A DNA stretch of 64,000 nt from Nageia nagi (GCA_050084985.1 JBITNC010000001.1:188976001-189040000); one strand, 5' to 3'. Positions 24,298 to 37,539 are shown, counted from the stretch's first letter. Program-made: numbers and translations. The notes: generated from the sequence alone by a model not told the origin.

Positions 24298-24920
24298 TGT
24301 AGATGCCTAAAAATGAATTTATTTGTATTAAATAATTCATTTTATAGAACTATGGAATATTTTACTCTAAAGAAGTTAAAAATATATCCAAGGTAATATA
24401 ATCAATGTAATAGACCATTGTATAATGTAAGACGTATAAAATATCAAAAAAATACCACAAATAATTTAATATGAAATGGTCCAAAGAATCAAAGTGGATC
24501 AAAGCATTGCTATAAAAGAATATCAAACAAAATAGTCCCAAATAAGAGAATATAGCTAGAGAGAAATATTGGAACATGCACTATCATTTTATCCTACCAA
24601 CAAACATATTTTATAACACCATACATTCTTAGATTTTCTACACTCTTTATCTTACTTTGCACATTTCAATTTATTCTTATGGGTCTACATATTGGGTTGT
24701 TAACGATGTGCTTCTCCAAGGTTGTTAACGATGTTCATTTCTCATGGTGTGTTATTATGATGGATGCATGATTCCTATTATTTAATATGGATGTGAATAT
24801 AACAAAGATATTTCATTTATAATATTCATAAAGATGCCATATTTTTGATATATTCTTCAATATTATATTGTATAAAAATAGTGCTTCAATTTATTATTTA
24901 TGCATTATTTTTAGTCTATA
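24298..24920 (+). repeat. 3' LTR of element A
   Basis: Begins TGTAGATGCCTAAAAATG, ends TTTTTAGTCTATA. TATA box tataaaag at 24,511. The core pair is especially clear here: gttgttaacgatgtg (24,696) and gttgttaacgatgtt (24,721). Confidence 0.9.
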
Positions 24921-24925
24921 AAGTG

Positions 24926-27900
24926 AAACATATACAAATGTTAGATACTAAGTGTTGATTCCTCAAATCATTCCAATGCATAAAACTATATATGGATTAT
25001 TCTAAATTCTTTTTATAACATTTATTGTTGTATAAGTATTTTAATTTGTATTTATTTCAAACTAATCTACATGGTAAACAAGATCAATCATACATATGCA
25101 TTTGCATCATTATAAGCAAATACAACACATATAAAGTTTACATCATTTATGGTGATACTCATACTACCCATCATTTGCATATATTGCAATCATTAAATTC
25201 CATAAAATTGTATCTTCATAATACATCTTGTCACACGGATGTAAAGCACTATGTTTTCTTTCACATTTTGTACATGTATATCAAGGCAATGATAAACACA
25301 TGTGCATATATTGCAATAATTAAATTACATAACATTGTATCTTCATAATGCATCTTTTCATACAATTGTCAACCACTATGTATTGTATAGTAAGGCAGTG
25401 ACAAGAATTAAATTATTTGTATATGATTCAAATCCACTCTTTAACATTATTGTGTATGATAAGTCCATTAATCTACATTTCAATGAAGCATTTTCTCAAT
25501 AAAAGTTTAACCCATGTGTTTTCCAAAATTTCTAAGCATATTTATTGAATACCTCTTTTATTCTATTTTTAATTAAGTGTAATTTTCCACTATTTTTTGG
25601 TATTATTTATATAAAGTGTATTTGATAAAACTCAAAAAATCCATTTCTAATAGAATTAATGATCTATTTCCAATGTATAAAAGTTTCTTGATCCTTTCTT
25701 GAATACTTTTACAAAAAATGATAATTAATAATAAGATTTGTTGACCCAAAAAATAAATTATATTTATTCATTTTCTATAGATATACTCTTCATAAGTATT
25801 AATTCAAAAATTGTTCTTTTATCAACCAAAGAAAAAAAAAATCTCACATAAACACATCAACATCAAATTCATTTGCACATGTTAAAGGAAATTTAAAAAT
25901 GAAAACCATAAAGTTATATAAGATTTATAGTTTTCATTTTTTCTAACTCTTTCTTATGCATAGGAATTTAGTAAAAATCACCCATATCTTCCATGCAATA
26001 TTCCATCATGTGCTAATGTCCTCTTAAGTTTTCCAATTATTCTTGCTAACCTGATCTCCAAACTTCTTTGTATGTGTGTAAAATGACTCTTAAAAACCAT
26101 AATAACAAATTATTATAATGTCCTTTCTTGTTGTATGAAATTCATGCTATCACTCATTAGTTAAATTATTTAAATTGATTACCATTTAATAATAAGTATG
26201 TTGAATCACTGATAGTTTCATCCTAAATCTCCATAAATATGTTCTCTAGTGGCACACATATTCTAGTGTCTTTAATCTATAATAGTTACATAATCTTGCA
26301 TACAAAAATTGCTTAAGTTGTTAACTCTATTTCATATGTAAATTATGTAGTAAGTTCATGGTTTTGACAATTGAAAGTCATAAATAAGGAAATATTGAGG
26401 CCTTTTCTACTTTGAATAATATATTTTCCTAATTAAATTTTTATAATCAACAACTTTCATGGGGATCTCTACTCAAGGATATCTCATGATTGGAAAATGT
26501 TCATTACCCCTATAGGTACACTTGATTATACTATTAACTATTTGCAATTTTAGTCCTATTATTAGTTGATCAATAGTTATATTATATTTGTCTGCTTCCA
26601 TCTTTTTACTTTGTGATATTATCTTAATTTCTTCTATTTAAATTTAATTTATAAATAACATTGTCCTATGTCATAATGTTGCTTTGAAAATTCAAGAACA
26701 AGTGGCAAGGGGATAATATCTACAAGATAATAGGTTGGGTAGTTTGATGACATTTCTAAAGTAGGTTTCTATTTCTTTTAGTAGGATTTTGACTTCAAAG
26801 ATAAAATTCCATCTTTTTTAAAAATCTTACATGTCCAAGGTGCTATTTTGGATAAGGTGTTCTAAATCTAAAATAGCCAAGAAGAAGACTAAGGCCTTAT
26901 GGAAAATCATTGATCATATGGTGTTGTATGTTGACCATTTTATAACACCTTCTACCTTTCACTCTTAAAATGAGTTTAATGTTACATTTACATCAAGGGA
27001 GAAGCAAAATAAATTGAACTTTGTGAATGGTGAAACCTACTACCAGGATACTACATCAAAGAAAGTTGATGATAATGGGGAAGAGGAGGGGAAATTCATA
27101 AAGTGTAAGATTTGTAAGTAGGTGAATGTAGGTAGAAATATGGAGATATATTATACCTACATTGAAAGTATGAAGGCATATGCATAAACAAAACTAGAGA
27201 ATATTTATTTGATCCTTTTTCACGTATTATGAGTGATAATTTATATGTAATTGGGTGTTGCACAGTAATAAATAAATGCTTCAAAAAATGAAATTTTGAA
27301 TCAAACTATATTTTTGATAATGAGGATGATTACCTTTAATGTACTTTGGACCCTCTTAAAATAGTATACCTACAAAGGGTACATAAGCCAACTCTCAACT
27401 TATTAGATTATGGTGAGTATGCAAAAACCAATGGAAGTGGTGCTAGTTGTTTCTGATCACCCACTTTAATTGCATGCATTATCCTTCCTATTGCTTACAA
27501 AATTATCTATTATAATTTTTGAATTTCCTTTCATGTATTACCTACTATCTATTTCTTGTAATACCTCAAAAAGAATATGTTAAACTTGTTATGCCTAATT
27601 TCTTTTAGTTCATGACACTTCTTCTTTTTTTCCATGTCCTTGCAATAACCTCTGCTAGAGGAGATGAATATGTTTCTACATTCTTCACTATAATTATCTT
27701 AAAGCATATTTTGGTTAATATCCTATAATGTATAAAATAAATATAGGTACTCTACTATCTCCTTGTACTTGAAATATAATTTAAAACCCCATTTTTATAT
27801 GTACACTATTAATTTGATTAATATAATTATCATTATCATGATTTGAAATAAGAGGTAGAAATAACAAAAGCTAAAGTAATTTTTTGTTGCAAGCAACACG

Positions 27901-28389
27901 AGCTCAAGGATTAAGATTTGCACCTACAATAACTACTGCTTCTCAATCTTCACATGGTCACTATTGAACCTTGAATTGGAAAGCTAAGAAAGAGACACTA
28001 AATTATGTTGGGATTGAGAAACATTTATCTTGTGTAGCAATAAATTCAAAGTGAGTTTTGCAAAAAAGATATTTCCTGCTATGGCTCAAAAGTAGAAAAA
28101 TTAATTCCTTTTTTTTTTTTTAATTCTAGTAATTATCATTTGAGGGCATTAGAGAATCTTGGTTAATATGAATTTTATTACCATTTAACCCTTTTTTAGC
28201 AAACAAAAAAAACATTAATCCCTTATACTAACAAATCACTCATTCAATATGAAAGGTCAATTCTAGAAAGAGGAAAATGTAAAGGTTCTTTCTTTAAAAT
28301 ATCTCCATAAGATAGCTATCTTAATAATTTCTATTGTGTGCATCTTATCTCATCTCTTTAAAGAGCTTAAAATTACTTTAGATAATAGG
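24926..28389. other. AT-rich DNA between elements A and G
   Basis: No gene recognised. A part-open plus-strand frame runs from about 26,690 to 27,350 (including KSKIAKKKTKALWKI and EEGKFIKCKICK), but it matches no family I know and has several stops. Confidence 0.4.
25176..25410 (+). repeat. Two-copy tandem duplication, period 127 bp
   Basis: tgcatatattgcaat at 25,176 and again at 25,303, each followed by ttgtatcttcataat and later by cactatg. The copies differ at many sites, so the duplication is old. Confidence 0.7.
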
Positions 28390-29030
28390 TGTAGACCCTA
28401 AATTATGTAAAATATGAATATACATAATAATTAAAATGATCTACAATATAAGAAGAGCTAGATATATACACTATATTAGATACAACAAATATACATGAAA
28501 AGCATGCACCTAATATGAAGTGTATGATCAATTCTCAAAAGCAAATGGTAATGGATATTTAAAGGATTGGGACCAAATTGGAGGCAAGCTTACAATGGAT
28601 CTTCATATGCATGAATCAATAACCTTTGCTACAAAAAAAAAATGAAACCTCAATCCTCAATATGCACACGGTTAACAATGTTGAATATGACAAGTTATGG
28701 AGTGCACAAAAGATAGAAAGTTTCAAAGCTTAGAGTATAATAAGTTCTCATAATAGGTGGAATCTAAAGACACCATTTCTTGATGAATATTATGAGAGAC
28801 AAATAACTATCATATATCTTATCATATCAACAAGTTTCAATCTATGTAGGTCAACCTATTCCACTCACATATATAACCTACAAAGATACAAAGAGGAGTG
28901 AAGGCCGACCTCTAGGAATAATAAAAATTTATTGTATTCAAAATAAATTGAAATATGAACCATAGCATATAACATTGCATTGGCCATAGCATATTGTAAT
29001 ATCAACTTATCTTGACATTTGTAATATTGT
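28390..29030 (-). repeat. Element G 3' LTR, distal part
   Basis: Minus-strand LTR end AATTTAGGGTCTACA at 28,390. The body matches the 5' LTR remnant at 45,159-45,745, for example ataagaagagctagatata at 28,448 and 45,220. At 29,030 it is cut by element C and resumes at 37,540. Confidence 0.7.
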
Positions 29031-29663
29031 TGTAGATGCCTAAAAATGAATTATTATTATTTAAATAATTCATTTTATAGCATCAAGGGTATTTATTGCA
29101 AAAAAGGGTTAAAATAATACCCAAGGCAATGTAATCAATGTAATGGACCATTGTACAATGTGATAAGGGGTAAAATATCTAGAAGACTCCTCAAAGGATG
29201 TAATATGCAATGATCCCAAGAATCTAAGAAGATAAGGATGTTGCTATATAAAGACATTAAAGGAAATACAAAAGGCATCATGCAAGGACATCAAAGATCT
29301 AAGAGAGACTTCAACAACTACAATATCACTCTATCCTACTAACAATGGTGTTTTGTAACACCACCTTTGCATATATTTATTAAACCTTTCATTTCACTTT
29401 TGCATGCTTTGATTATGTTCATAGTTCTATTTATTCCATGAAGCCAATAGCGTAGCACTTATGGGATGTTGGTGATGTGTGTATGGATGAATGCATGTTT
29501 GTATTTGATGAATGAATTTCTTTATGCGATGTTTATGCAATTACAATGAAGCTACATTGATTATCATTATTCATTGTTACCATATTTCTGATATATGCTT
29601 CAATAAAATATTGTATACAAATAGTGCATCAATTATTCATTTATGCATTATTTGAGGTCTACA
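29031..29663 (+). repeat. 5' LTR of element C
   Basis: Begins TGTAGATGCCTAAAAATG, ends ATTTGAGGTCTACA. TATA box tatataaag at 29,245. The core pair is at 29,443-29,456 and 29,465-29,479. Confidence 0.92.
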
Positions 29664-30860
29664 TTTTAGCAAACCTATATATTTGATTTATCTTGCCCTC
29701 CCTAGGAGATATTGCAAGAATTTTGCAATAGATCTATACCAGTAGTGGCATTTATAGTTACTTATAGGCTATCAATAGTGTAAAAATTAAACAAATAGGA
29801 TAAATGGTGCAAATTTTGAAAGACCTAAATGCAAAATATGATGGATTAAAGCAATAATTCAATTCAATTAATGCTTCCAATAGCTTAGTTGGATCTGGTT
29901 CCACCCTCTGGGGTAGACCTACTCCTATCATATCATAGAAAAGTACAAATTAATATGATGGTGTCTTCACCTTACCCTTGTATGAGGATATACATAAATT
30001 TTCCCTACCACTCGAGTACAAGGCCCCAAGTTCAAGATGTTTAGTGGTGAAGAAGACCCAAAATAACATTATATTAGCTTTTAGGAGGAGTGCTTGTTGA
30101 AATTAGGGTCAAAGGAGAAGTTTATGATAAAATTCTTCCCAAGGAGTTTGAAAGGTGATTATAGTCAATGGTTTTATAATATGCCTGATGGTTCAATTGA
30201 TTCCTTCAAGTAATTAGATAAGTTCTTCATGAGCTAATATAAGCACAACATCAAAGAGCAAATCACTATTACAGAATTATGCATAATGATGCAAGGGGGT
30301 AATGAAACCCTAGAGAAATACATCCCTTGATTTAAAAGGTATGACAATCTATTCGAAATAAATTAGATGAGAATGAGATTTGTGCTATTTTTAGAGATTC
30401 CATTATACTTGTTCTTAATTTGCATGCTCCTAGCAATAAAAATTATTAGTTTTGGAGTATTAGTTCAAGAATTATTGCAAAAAGAGAAAGTGTTGCTTAC
30501 ATTGGGTAAAATAAAATATGCACCTAATCCTTTCAATAAAGATAATTAGAGAACATATCTAAGAAAGAAGAGAAAATCATACATATAATTGATAAACTCA
30601 CTTCTGTTTCAAAATTGCAAAGATAGGCCACTATAAAAGATTTCACATATACATTCCCAATTCAGCCAAGGTTTATTATGAGAGATCTTATGAAAAAAGG
30701 GTTATTACAGCCTATGGAAAGATCTACATAGGATGATAACATTCCCATGGGAAGAGCTGATGCTTATTGCACATATCATCAAATAAAGGGACATGCTACA
30801 AATTTTTATGTCACTGGAGGTGACTACATTGGATCTTATTACTCAAGGAAAATATCAAAT
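29664..30860 (+). pseudogene. Element C 5' UTR and gag
   Basis: The primer site has decayed to ttttagcaaacc. A bipartite repeat lies at 29,738-29,782. Gag reads FSGEEDPKQHY, CLLKLGSKEKFMIKFFPRSL (about 30,095-30,155), QWFYNMPDGSIDSF, YKHNIKEQITITELC and GGNETLEKYIP (about 30,295). A zinc-knuckle-like ADAYCTYHQIKGHATNFY (about 30,758-30,812) ends in Tyr instead of Cys. Several Gln stops interrupt it. Confidence 0.78.
29738..29782 (+). repeat. Bipartite repeat, element C 5' UTR
   Basis: Cores accagtagtggcatt and gctatcaatagtgta, period 30. Confidence 0.7.
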
Positions 30861-30959
30861 TGATACTTTGCTTCAAATCCTAGCCATATAGTTAATATAA
30901 TTATAGTTGAAAAGGAGGTTTGTGTTGGATAGAGAAGAGGACATCCGTGTCATGTTCCA

Positions 30960-31950
30960 AATCTAGTTACCATAGAACACATAAGCATTCCACTTGATCC
31001 AAAAGCATATAGCATGATTGAACAGTTAAAAAATACACCTACCAAAATTATCTTGTATGATCTCATCTTTACATTTGCAACACATAGAGAGGTCTTATAT
31101 GGTTTATTAAAAAAGGAAACTATCCTCACAAATATTTCAGCCATAATATTTTTTGAGAAGTTTAGGGCTATCCAAGAATGTGATGCTATCTCCTTTTATA
31201 AATCTAAAAAACTAAATAAGAAAATATTGGAGGAATGTTTAGCTTTGTATATTACACCTTTGATTGATGGATGGGAAATTAAAAGAGCAATGGTAGATAA
31301 TGGGTCAACTATAAATGTATGTACCCATCAATTTTTGACTCAATTGTAAGAAAAAGGTGTAGAGATATCTCCTTTAAAAGAAGCTACTTTCATGATCAGA
31401 GCTTATGATAGTTCATATAAGAAACCAATGGGGATAACTACAATCATGATAACTATAGGAGTAAGGATAGTAGTAGCTAAGTTTTAGGTGGTTGATTCAA
31501 AATTATCCTATAATATGTTAATGGGAAGATCTTGGCTTCATGATATGGATGCAGTACCTTCTACTCTACATGGATGATTAAAATTTGAATTGTAGGGTGA
31601 GGTGCATATAGTATTGGGAGATATTGAGCCCTATGCACTATGTAATGTAGCAGATTTTGATGGCCTTACAATGATAGCCCCAAAATATGAAATTGAGCCC
31701 TTGTAATCTACCAAACTAGGGGAAAATATAGAAAACCAAGTTCAAATTATGAATACAAGGATGTTATCATACAAAATTAAAGGAGTAGATTTGTTTGTAT
31801 CCATCAAAGACTTGGGAAAACCCAAAATTATTTTTGTTGAGGGTTGTCAATGGCATGTGATCCTACCTAAAGGCCTCCAGTGGCATGGAAATGACACAAA
31901 TAGAAAAAATTCTTTCCATCTCCTCTAGCATAAGGATAATTGTATTCTAA
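30960..31950 (+). pseudogene. Element C protease and linker
   Basis: SMIEQLKNTPTKIILYDL (31,011) and TPLIDGWEIKRAMVDNGST (31,254-31,310) give the Tat pre-protease and the protease loop, with DNG in place of DTG or DSG, as in element A. GRSWLHDMDAV follows at about 31,530. The linker to RT contains a bipartite repeat (31,843-31,887) at the place equivalent to 13,239 in A. Confidence 0.75.
31843..31887 (+). repeat. Bipartite repeat, element C protease-RT linker
   Basis: Cores gttgtcaatggcatg and gcctccagtggcatg, period 30. Confidence 0.75.
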
Positions 31951-31999
31951 AATGGGTAAACTATTTCCATCTCTTTTTGTTCATAAATACATGGTACAA

Positions 32000-33935
32000 A
32001 ATTACAAATACAAAGGGGGAGGCTCAGGTAGAAATGAATAAGGAATGCCTACTTTTCTTGACAATTCTAAACCTAAAATGATAAAAATAGGATTTGGTAG
32101 TGATGGAAGTGCAAAAATAAGATGGGGACCAATAAAATTTATTAAAGAGTGTAATTTGATTGAGTCATTTGATGATATTGATGAGGATTTATGGATTGAT
32201 AATACTATTCCACTTGAATTTGATTGCTTTACTACTAATGATGATATTCTTGAATACTTTAGGGCACATTCAGAGTTTTCCAAGTCTAATGATAAAAGAA
32301 ATGCAAGCTATATTCTCAATTAATATGCATATTTTGGTCAAGAGATAAGTTTTAATGAAGTTTTCTAGGTTCATCCCATAAATGGTGATGAAAATGATAT
32401 ACAAATATTAGAGGAGTTGCCTTCCCTATTATAAAAGAAAGAAGAGCTTACATTTCTAGTAGAGGAGGTAGTGAACATAAATATTGGAACCATGAATGAG
32501 GAAAAAATAATAAAAATTGGAGCAACTATACCTCCCTTGTAGTAATAAAGGTATAATAATAAGTTTATTAAACTCATAAAAACTTTTCTTGGTATTATAT
32601 TGATATGTCTAGTTTAGATCATTCCTTTGTTATGTATAATTTGCCATTAAAAAAGGATGCTAAGCTAATGAAGCAAAAGCCATGAAAAATGCATCCCTCC
32701 AAGGAAATGTTAGTCAAGAAAAAAATAGAAAAATACTTAAATGTAGGATTTATTAAGCCCATTGAGTATTCTAAATGGATGGCTAACATTGTTTCGATTT
32801 CCAAACCAACTTGTGAAATCTGGGTATGTACTGATTTTAGAGATATCAATAATGCATGTCCTAAGAATGATTTTGCATTCCAAATATTGATATGATTATG
32901 GATAGCATAGCTGGTCATGACATATTATCTTTTATGGATGGTTTTCCTAGATATAATCAAATCTTAATCAATCCAACTGATTGACATAAAACTAATTTTA
33001 CTACTCCATGGGAAAATTTTTGTTGGAAAGCTATGCCTTTTGGACTAAAACATGTAGGGCTTATTTATCAAAGGGCTATGATCTCCATGTTTCATGACCA
33101 TATTCACAAGATAGTTGATGTGTATATTAATGACATCTTAGTTAAATCAAAATAAGACCAAGATCATTTAGAAAAACTTGAAGATGTCTTTAATATTTTA
33201 AAAAGGTACAAACTTAGACTAAAACCTCAAAAGTGTTCATTTGGAGTTACTTCAAGAAAATTATTAAGATTTATGGTTTCTAAAAGAGGAATAGAGGTAG
33301 ATTCTAAGAAAGTGAAAGCAATAATTAGTATGCTTCCACCAAGAAATTTGAAATAATTGAGGAGTCTTCAAGGAAAAATCAATTCAGTTAGAAGGTTTAT
33401 TTCATAGCTTGGGCATAAGTGTAGGCCATTTACTCATCTATTAAAGAAGGATGTATAGTTTGTATGAGATGATAAATGTCAAAATGCTTTTAAGAACATT
33501 AAATAATACTTTCTAAACCCACCAATATTAATTCCCATGGACTTTTCCAAGCCTATTTATATGTATATCTTAGCTACATTGTATGCATTAGGGGTAATGC
33601 TTTGTCAAAAGGATACAAAGAATAAAGAGAGGGCTATCTATTATCTCAGCAAGACATTGATATATTATGAAACTAGATATACCCCAATGGAAAAGCTTTG
33701 TTATGCTATTGTATTTGCTACTAAAAAATTGAGGCATTACGTATTATATTGCATTAAATTTTATGTTAGCCCTATTAATCCATTGAAATATCTTGTGGCT
33801 AAATAGCATTTGTTAGGAAGAGTAGCAAAATGGTTGATGTTATTACAAGAATTTGATATTAGTGTGGTAAACCAAAAGTTAGTTAAAGGATAGGCAATTG
33901 TAGATTTGATATTTGAATTCCCTCAGAATGGATAA
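32000..33935 (+). pseudogene. Element C reverse transcriptase and first RNase H
   Basis: RT: HPSKEMLVKKKIEKYLNVGF (32,692), MANIVSISKPTCEIWVCTDF, SFMDGFPRYNQI (about 32,930), AMPFGLKH and the catalytic site YINDILVKSK (about 33,120). The usual YVDD has its first Asp changed to Asn by G to A. RNase H: MDFSKPIYMYILATLYAL (33,537), TRYTPMEKLCYAIVF, LRHYVLYCIKF and LMLLQEFDISVVNQKL (about 33,835). Stops are mostly at former Gln or Trp codons. Confidence 0.82.
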
Positions 33936-33981
33936 TTAGTGGTACATGAAGAATTTCTAGATGAATGTCAGGATGATCCAT

Positions 33982-34026
33982 GAAATTAGTGGCATGAAGG
34001 TATGATAAAAGGCTACCAATGACATG
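33982..34026 (+). repeat. Bipartite repeat, element C RNase H linker
   Basis: Cores gaaattagtggcatg and gctaccaatgacatg, period 30. Confidence 0.75.
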
Positions 34027-34069
34027 ATTTTTATGAAATATACATACCTAATGAGTATGTGTGCCTCAT

Positions 34070-34560
34070 GGAAGATGAGCCTACTATTTGGGTGCTATAC
34101 TTTGATGGTTCAAAATGTTCCTATAGAGTAGGGGAATGTATTATATTGGTATCTTCTACAAATGAGGTAATCCCTATGGCTTACCAACTTAGTTTTGAGT
34201 GTACAAATAATATGGCTTAATATGAGGGACTAATATTGGTATTGAAAGCTACTATTACATTAAAAATTAAGGATATAGAGATATATGGGGATTCACAACT
34301 TGTTATTAACCAAGTACATGATATTTTTGATAAAAAAGATAAAAAAGTAAGGCCTTATAAATTGGTGGGTAATTGCTTATTGGATCAATTTGATAAATAT
34401 ACTATTCAAAATATCCCAAGGACTAATAATAGGTATGCAAATGCCATGGCAAGTGCAACTTCTCTTGCACTGATTGAGATTGAAGATAAGGAGACTATTT
34501 TGACAATTTGTAAGTTAATCTCTCCTTCTTACGTTGAGGATATGTATGAAATTTAGACCT
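34070..34560 (+). pseudogene. Element C second (archaeal-type) RNase H
   Basis: VLYFDGSKCSYRVGECIILV (about 34,095) holds the first Asp. NNMA-stop-YEGLILVLKATI holds the Glu (CAA to TAA inside AQYEG). IEIYGDSQLVINQV (about 34,275) holds the second Asp. The final His-region segment NRYANAMASATSLA is at 34,428. A bipartite repeat sits just upstream (33,982-34,026). Confidence 0.82.
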
Positions 34561-34562
34561 GT

Positions 34563-35795
34563 TTGATTACAAATTTTGACATCTACAATTACTTGAAGAA
34601 TCAAATAATTCCTAAAGGCTTTGATCAAAATGAAAGGGTGAAAGCAAAAAGAACTGCAATAAGGTATGTCATCATTGGTGAAGTCTTATATAGGAGGTCA
34701 TTTAATGGTGCTTTACTAAGATGTTTGAAACAATATGAAATAGCTACCACACTAGAACAAGCTCATGATGGTTTGTGTGGTGGACATTTTCATGCCAAAG
34801 ATTTTTATATAAAATTTTTGAGAATTTGATATTATTGGTCTACTATGGAGGAATATTACAAAGCTCATGTAAAAAATTGCTTACAATGTCAAAAACATGC
34901 CAATTTAGAAAAGAAACCTACTCAAGAGTTTCACTCCATTGCTAGGGCATTGATTTAATTGGTATGATTAACCCTCATTCAAGGGAAGGTCACAAGTTTT
35001 TTATTACAACTACTGAGTTCACTACAAAGTGGGTGGAGGCTATCCCAATGATTTTAGTCACTCAAGATAATATCATTGCATTCCTTAATGAAAATATTAT
35101 CACAAGGTTTAGTGTACCACAATAATTGATCATGGATAATGGCCCTAATTTTAAAGGTAAGGACATGAAATAAGTTTACAAAAAGTTACATATTGTTCAA
35201 ACATTTTTCTCAATTTACTATCCTCAAGGAAATGGTCAAGATAAAGCCACTAATAATACGATAAAGAGCATTCTAGCTAAAATAAGAGATCACTACAAGA
35301 AGGATTGGCATGAACAATTACCTTATGTACTTTGGGCATATAGAACTAGTGTTAGGAAACCCATTGGGGAAACACCTTCCTCATTGGTGTATGGAGATGA
35401 ATCCATTGTACCATTGGAATTGGAGATCCCATCTCTAAGGATATCAGTGCAAGGTGAAATTTCTAATGAAGAAGCAAGAAAAGAAAGGTTACAACAATTA
35501 TAATTATTGGATGAAAAGAGAATTAGATCCATTGAACATCAAAAGGTATATCATGCAAAACTCAAGAGAGCATTTGAGAAAAAAATAAAAGCTAAAGAGT
35601 TTAACATGGGAGATTTAGTGTTGAAAGAGAATATCAATAATATGAAAATAAATGATGAAGCAAAAGGTAAATTTGAACCTAATTGGCTAGGTCCATTTAT
35701 TGTAGTGGATGCAATAGGATCAAGAGCATACAAATTATCATCTATGGATGATAAATAAGAACCCAAGACCTTCAATGCCACCCATCTCAAATGCT
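34563..35795 (+). pseudogene. Element C integrase
   Basis: The zinc domain HHCC is seen as CGGHFHAKDFY (34,779), then YYWSTMEEYYKAHVKN and CLQCQKHA (34,880). The core is interrupted: the segment holding the first catalytic Asp is partly deleted near 34,945 (IARALI, then stop). The second Asp is in LIMDNGPNFKG (about 35,128) and the Glu region is QGNGQDKATN (about 35,226), where Glu has become Asp or shifted. The C-terminal module KFEPNWLGPFIVVDAIGS with YKLSSMDD (35,670-35,755) is open. Confidence 0.8.
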
Positions 35796-35989
35796 TCTAT
35801 GCATAGGAGTAGTGGCTCTGTACCTCACAAAATGTCATAAATATGGAGTAAGGTACTTATATTATATTGTACACTTTCAATTTTTCAATATAGAGTACTA
35901 TACCCACACAACTAATGATGTATATTATTATTTATGCGATGCTATCAACATGGAATACATAAAAATAAAAATAAAAATCCATGATAGTA

Positions 35990-36365
35990 TAATGTTTGTA
36001 GACCATGGACATAAAATGCAAGATCATTGATGGTCAATGATATGGCTAGTGAGAGTTCACTTAGTTAAAAGATAAACCAATAATGCAATTGTGAACAAGA
36101 TGTTAACATTGGCTCATCCCCAATGGATGATGCAACTTGTTGTGTATCCACATGGTTTTTTATTTGAATCATACAGAGCATAATGTCTTTGGGTTATAGA
36201 CATAAAATGTATGACCATAGATGGCCAAAAAATAGCTAATGAGAGTTCACTTAAAAGATAAATTGATGATGTAGCCATAAGTAGATTTCTAAATTTGTTT
36301 CATTTCTAATGGATGATGTAACTCACTATGCATCCATAATGTTCTAATGTAGGGTATGACTAACA
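35990..36365 (+). repeat. Element C 3'-UTR tandem repeats (2 copies)
   Basis: Unit of about 190 bp: gaccatggacataaaatg at 36,001, and ggttatagacataaaatg about 191 bases later. A bipartite core pair follows at 36,420-36,464. Confidence 0.8.
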
Positions 36366-36419
36366 CCTTTATATAGTTATCTACATTATTAAGCACATGA
36401 GAAAGTACAAAGAAACCTA

Positions 36420-36464
36420 CATCATCAGTAGTATAATCACTACTACTACATCATCAATGGTATG
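36420..36464 (+). repeat. Bipartite repeat, element C 3' UTR
   Basis: Cores catcatcagtagtat and catcatcaatggtatg, period 29. Confidence 0.6.
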
Positions 36465-36887
36465 CACATCATTGAAAAATCATCATACAAAAACATGACC
36501 TCCTTTGTTTCAAGGCATGGATGTAAGTGCTATAGATTCTTGAGTATCAAACATAATGGAATGACCAGATTCATGGTTGAATAGTGGAAGGGAAAAAAAT
36601 ATATTTCATTTTAGATATTGGACATGGGACCATAAGACTACTTGATAGAAGAGTTCCTTCCAAAATAAAGATACAATAGTAGCTACAGAGATGCAGTTCT
36701 TTAGATTTTGCCTTGGTTGCACCACTTAAGGACCTTTCCTGTGGCATCCAAGCCAAAAGGGGTAGTAAAGGACCCACACCATCATCATCAGCATCAATTA
36801 ATAGTGCAGCATAGAGTTCAAAGTTCTCAAAATTTTTCTTTTGAACTTATTCTTTGGACATGTAATTTCATTGGTTCAATCACACCT

Positions 36888-37534
36888 CCAAAAAGGGGAA
36901 AAATGTAGATACCTAAAAATGAATTATTATTATTTAAATAATTCATTTTATAGCATCAAGGGTATTTATCATAAAAGGGGTTAAAATAATACCCAAGGTA
37001 ATGTAATCAATGTAATGGACCATTGTACAATGTGAGAAGGGGTCAAATGTCTAAAAGACTCCTTAAAGGATGTAATGTACAATGATCCTAGGAATCTAAG
37101 AAGATAAGGACATTGCTATATAAAGACATAAAAAGAAATACAAAAGGAATCATGCAAGGAAATTAAATATCTGAGAGAGACTTCAATAATGACATTATAA
37201 CCTATCCTACCAACAATGATATTTTGTAATACCACCTTTCCATAGATCTGTTAAACCCTTCATTTCACTCTTACATGCTTTATTTATGTTCATAGTTCTA
37301 TTTATTTCATGAAGCGAATGATGTAACACTTATGGGCTGTTGGAGGCATGCGTATGGATGAATGCATGTTTGTATTTTATGAATTAATTTCTTTATGTGA
37401 TGTTTATGCAATTGTGATGAAGGTAAATTGATTATCATTATTTGTTGTTACCATATTTTTGATATATGCTTCAATAAAATATTATAGAAAAATAGTGCAT
37501 CAATTATTAATTTATGCATTATTTGAGGTATACA
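36888..37534 (+). repeat. Polypurine tract and 3' LTR of element C
   Basis: Purine tract ccaaaaaggggaaaaa (36,888-36,903), then the LTR from TGTAGATACCTAAAAATG (36,904) to GGTATACA (37,534). The core pair is at about 37,313 and 37,336. Confidence 0.92.
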
Positions 37535-37539
37535 ATTGT

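Larger units (their letters stand above)
10577..24920 (+). mobile_element. Element A: Tat-lineage Ty3/gypsy retrotransposon, split by element B
   Basis: Two LTRs (622 and 623 bp) with TGTAGA...TCTACA ends enclose primer site, gag, protease, RT, RNase H, a second RNase H, integrase, 3' UTR repeats and a purine tract, in that order. The flanks are identical 5-bp duplications, AAGTG at 10,572-10,576 and 24,921-24,925. The extra RNase H between the first RNase H and integrase is the hallmark of the Tat/Ogre lineage. Without the nested element B the length is about 8.2 kb. All domains carry stops or frameshifts, so it is dead. Confidence 0.9.
29031..37534 (+). mobile_element. Element C: complete Tat-lineage Ty3/gypsy retrotransposon
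   Basis: LTRs of 633 and 631 bp bound gag, protease, RT, RNase H, second RNase H, integrase, 3'-UTR repeats and purine tract. The flanks are perfect 5-bp duplications ATTGT (29,026-29,030 and 37,535-37,539). It lies inside the 3' LTR of element G. Total 8,504 bp, with no nested insertion. Multiple stops, and a changed RT catalytic motif, make it inactive. Confidence 0.93.

Noticed and set aside
26690-27350. A partly open plus-strand frame
   Set aside because: Several stops, no recognisable motif, no repeat elsewhere in the window; kept only as a note on the region.
28390-28975. Interpretation as a stand-alone solo LTR
   Set aside because: Its upstream end continues across element C to 37,607 with a purine tract, so it is the interrupted 3' LTR of element G.
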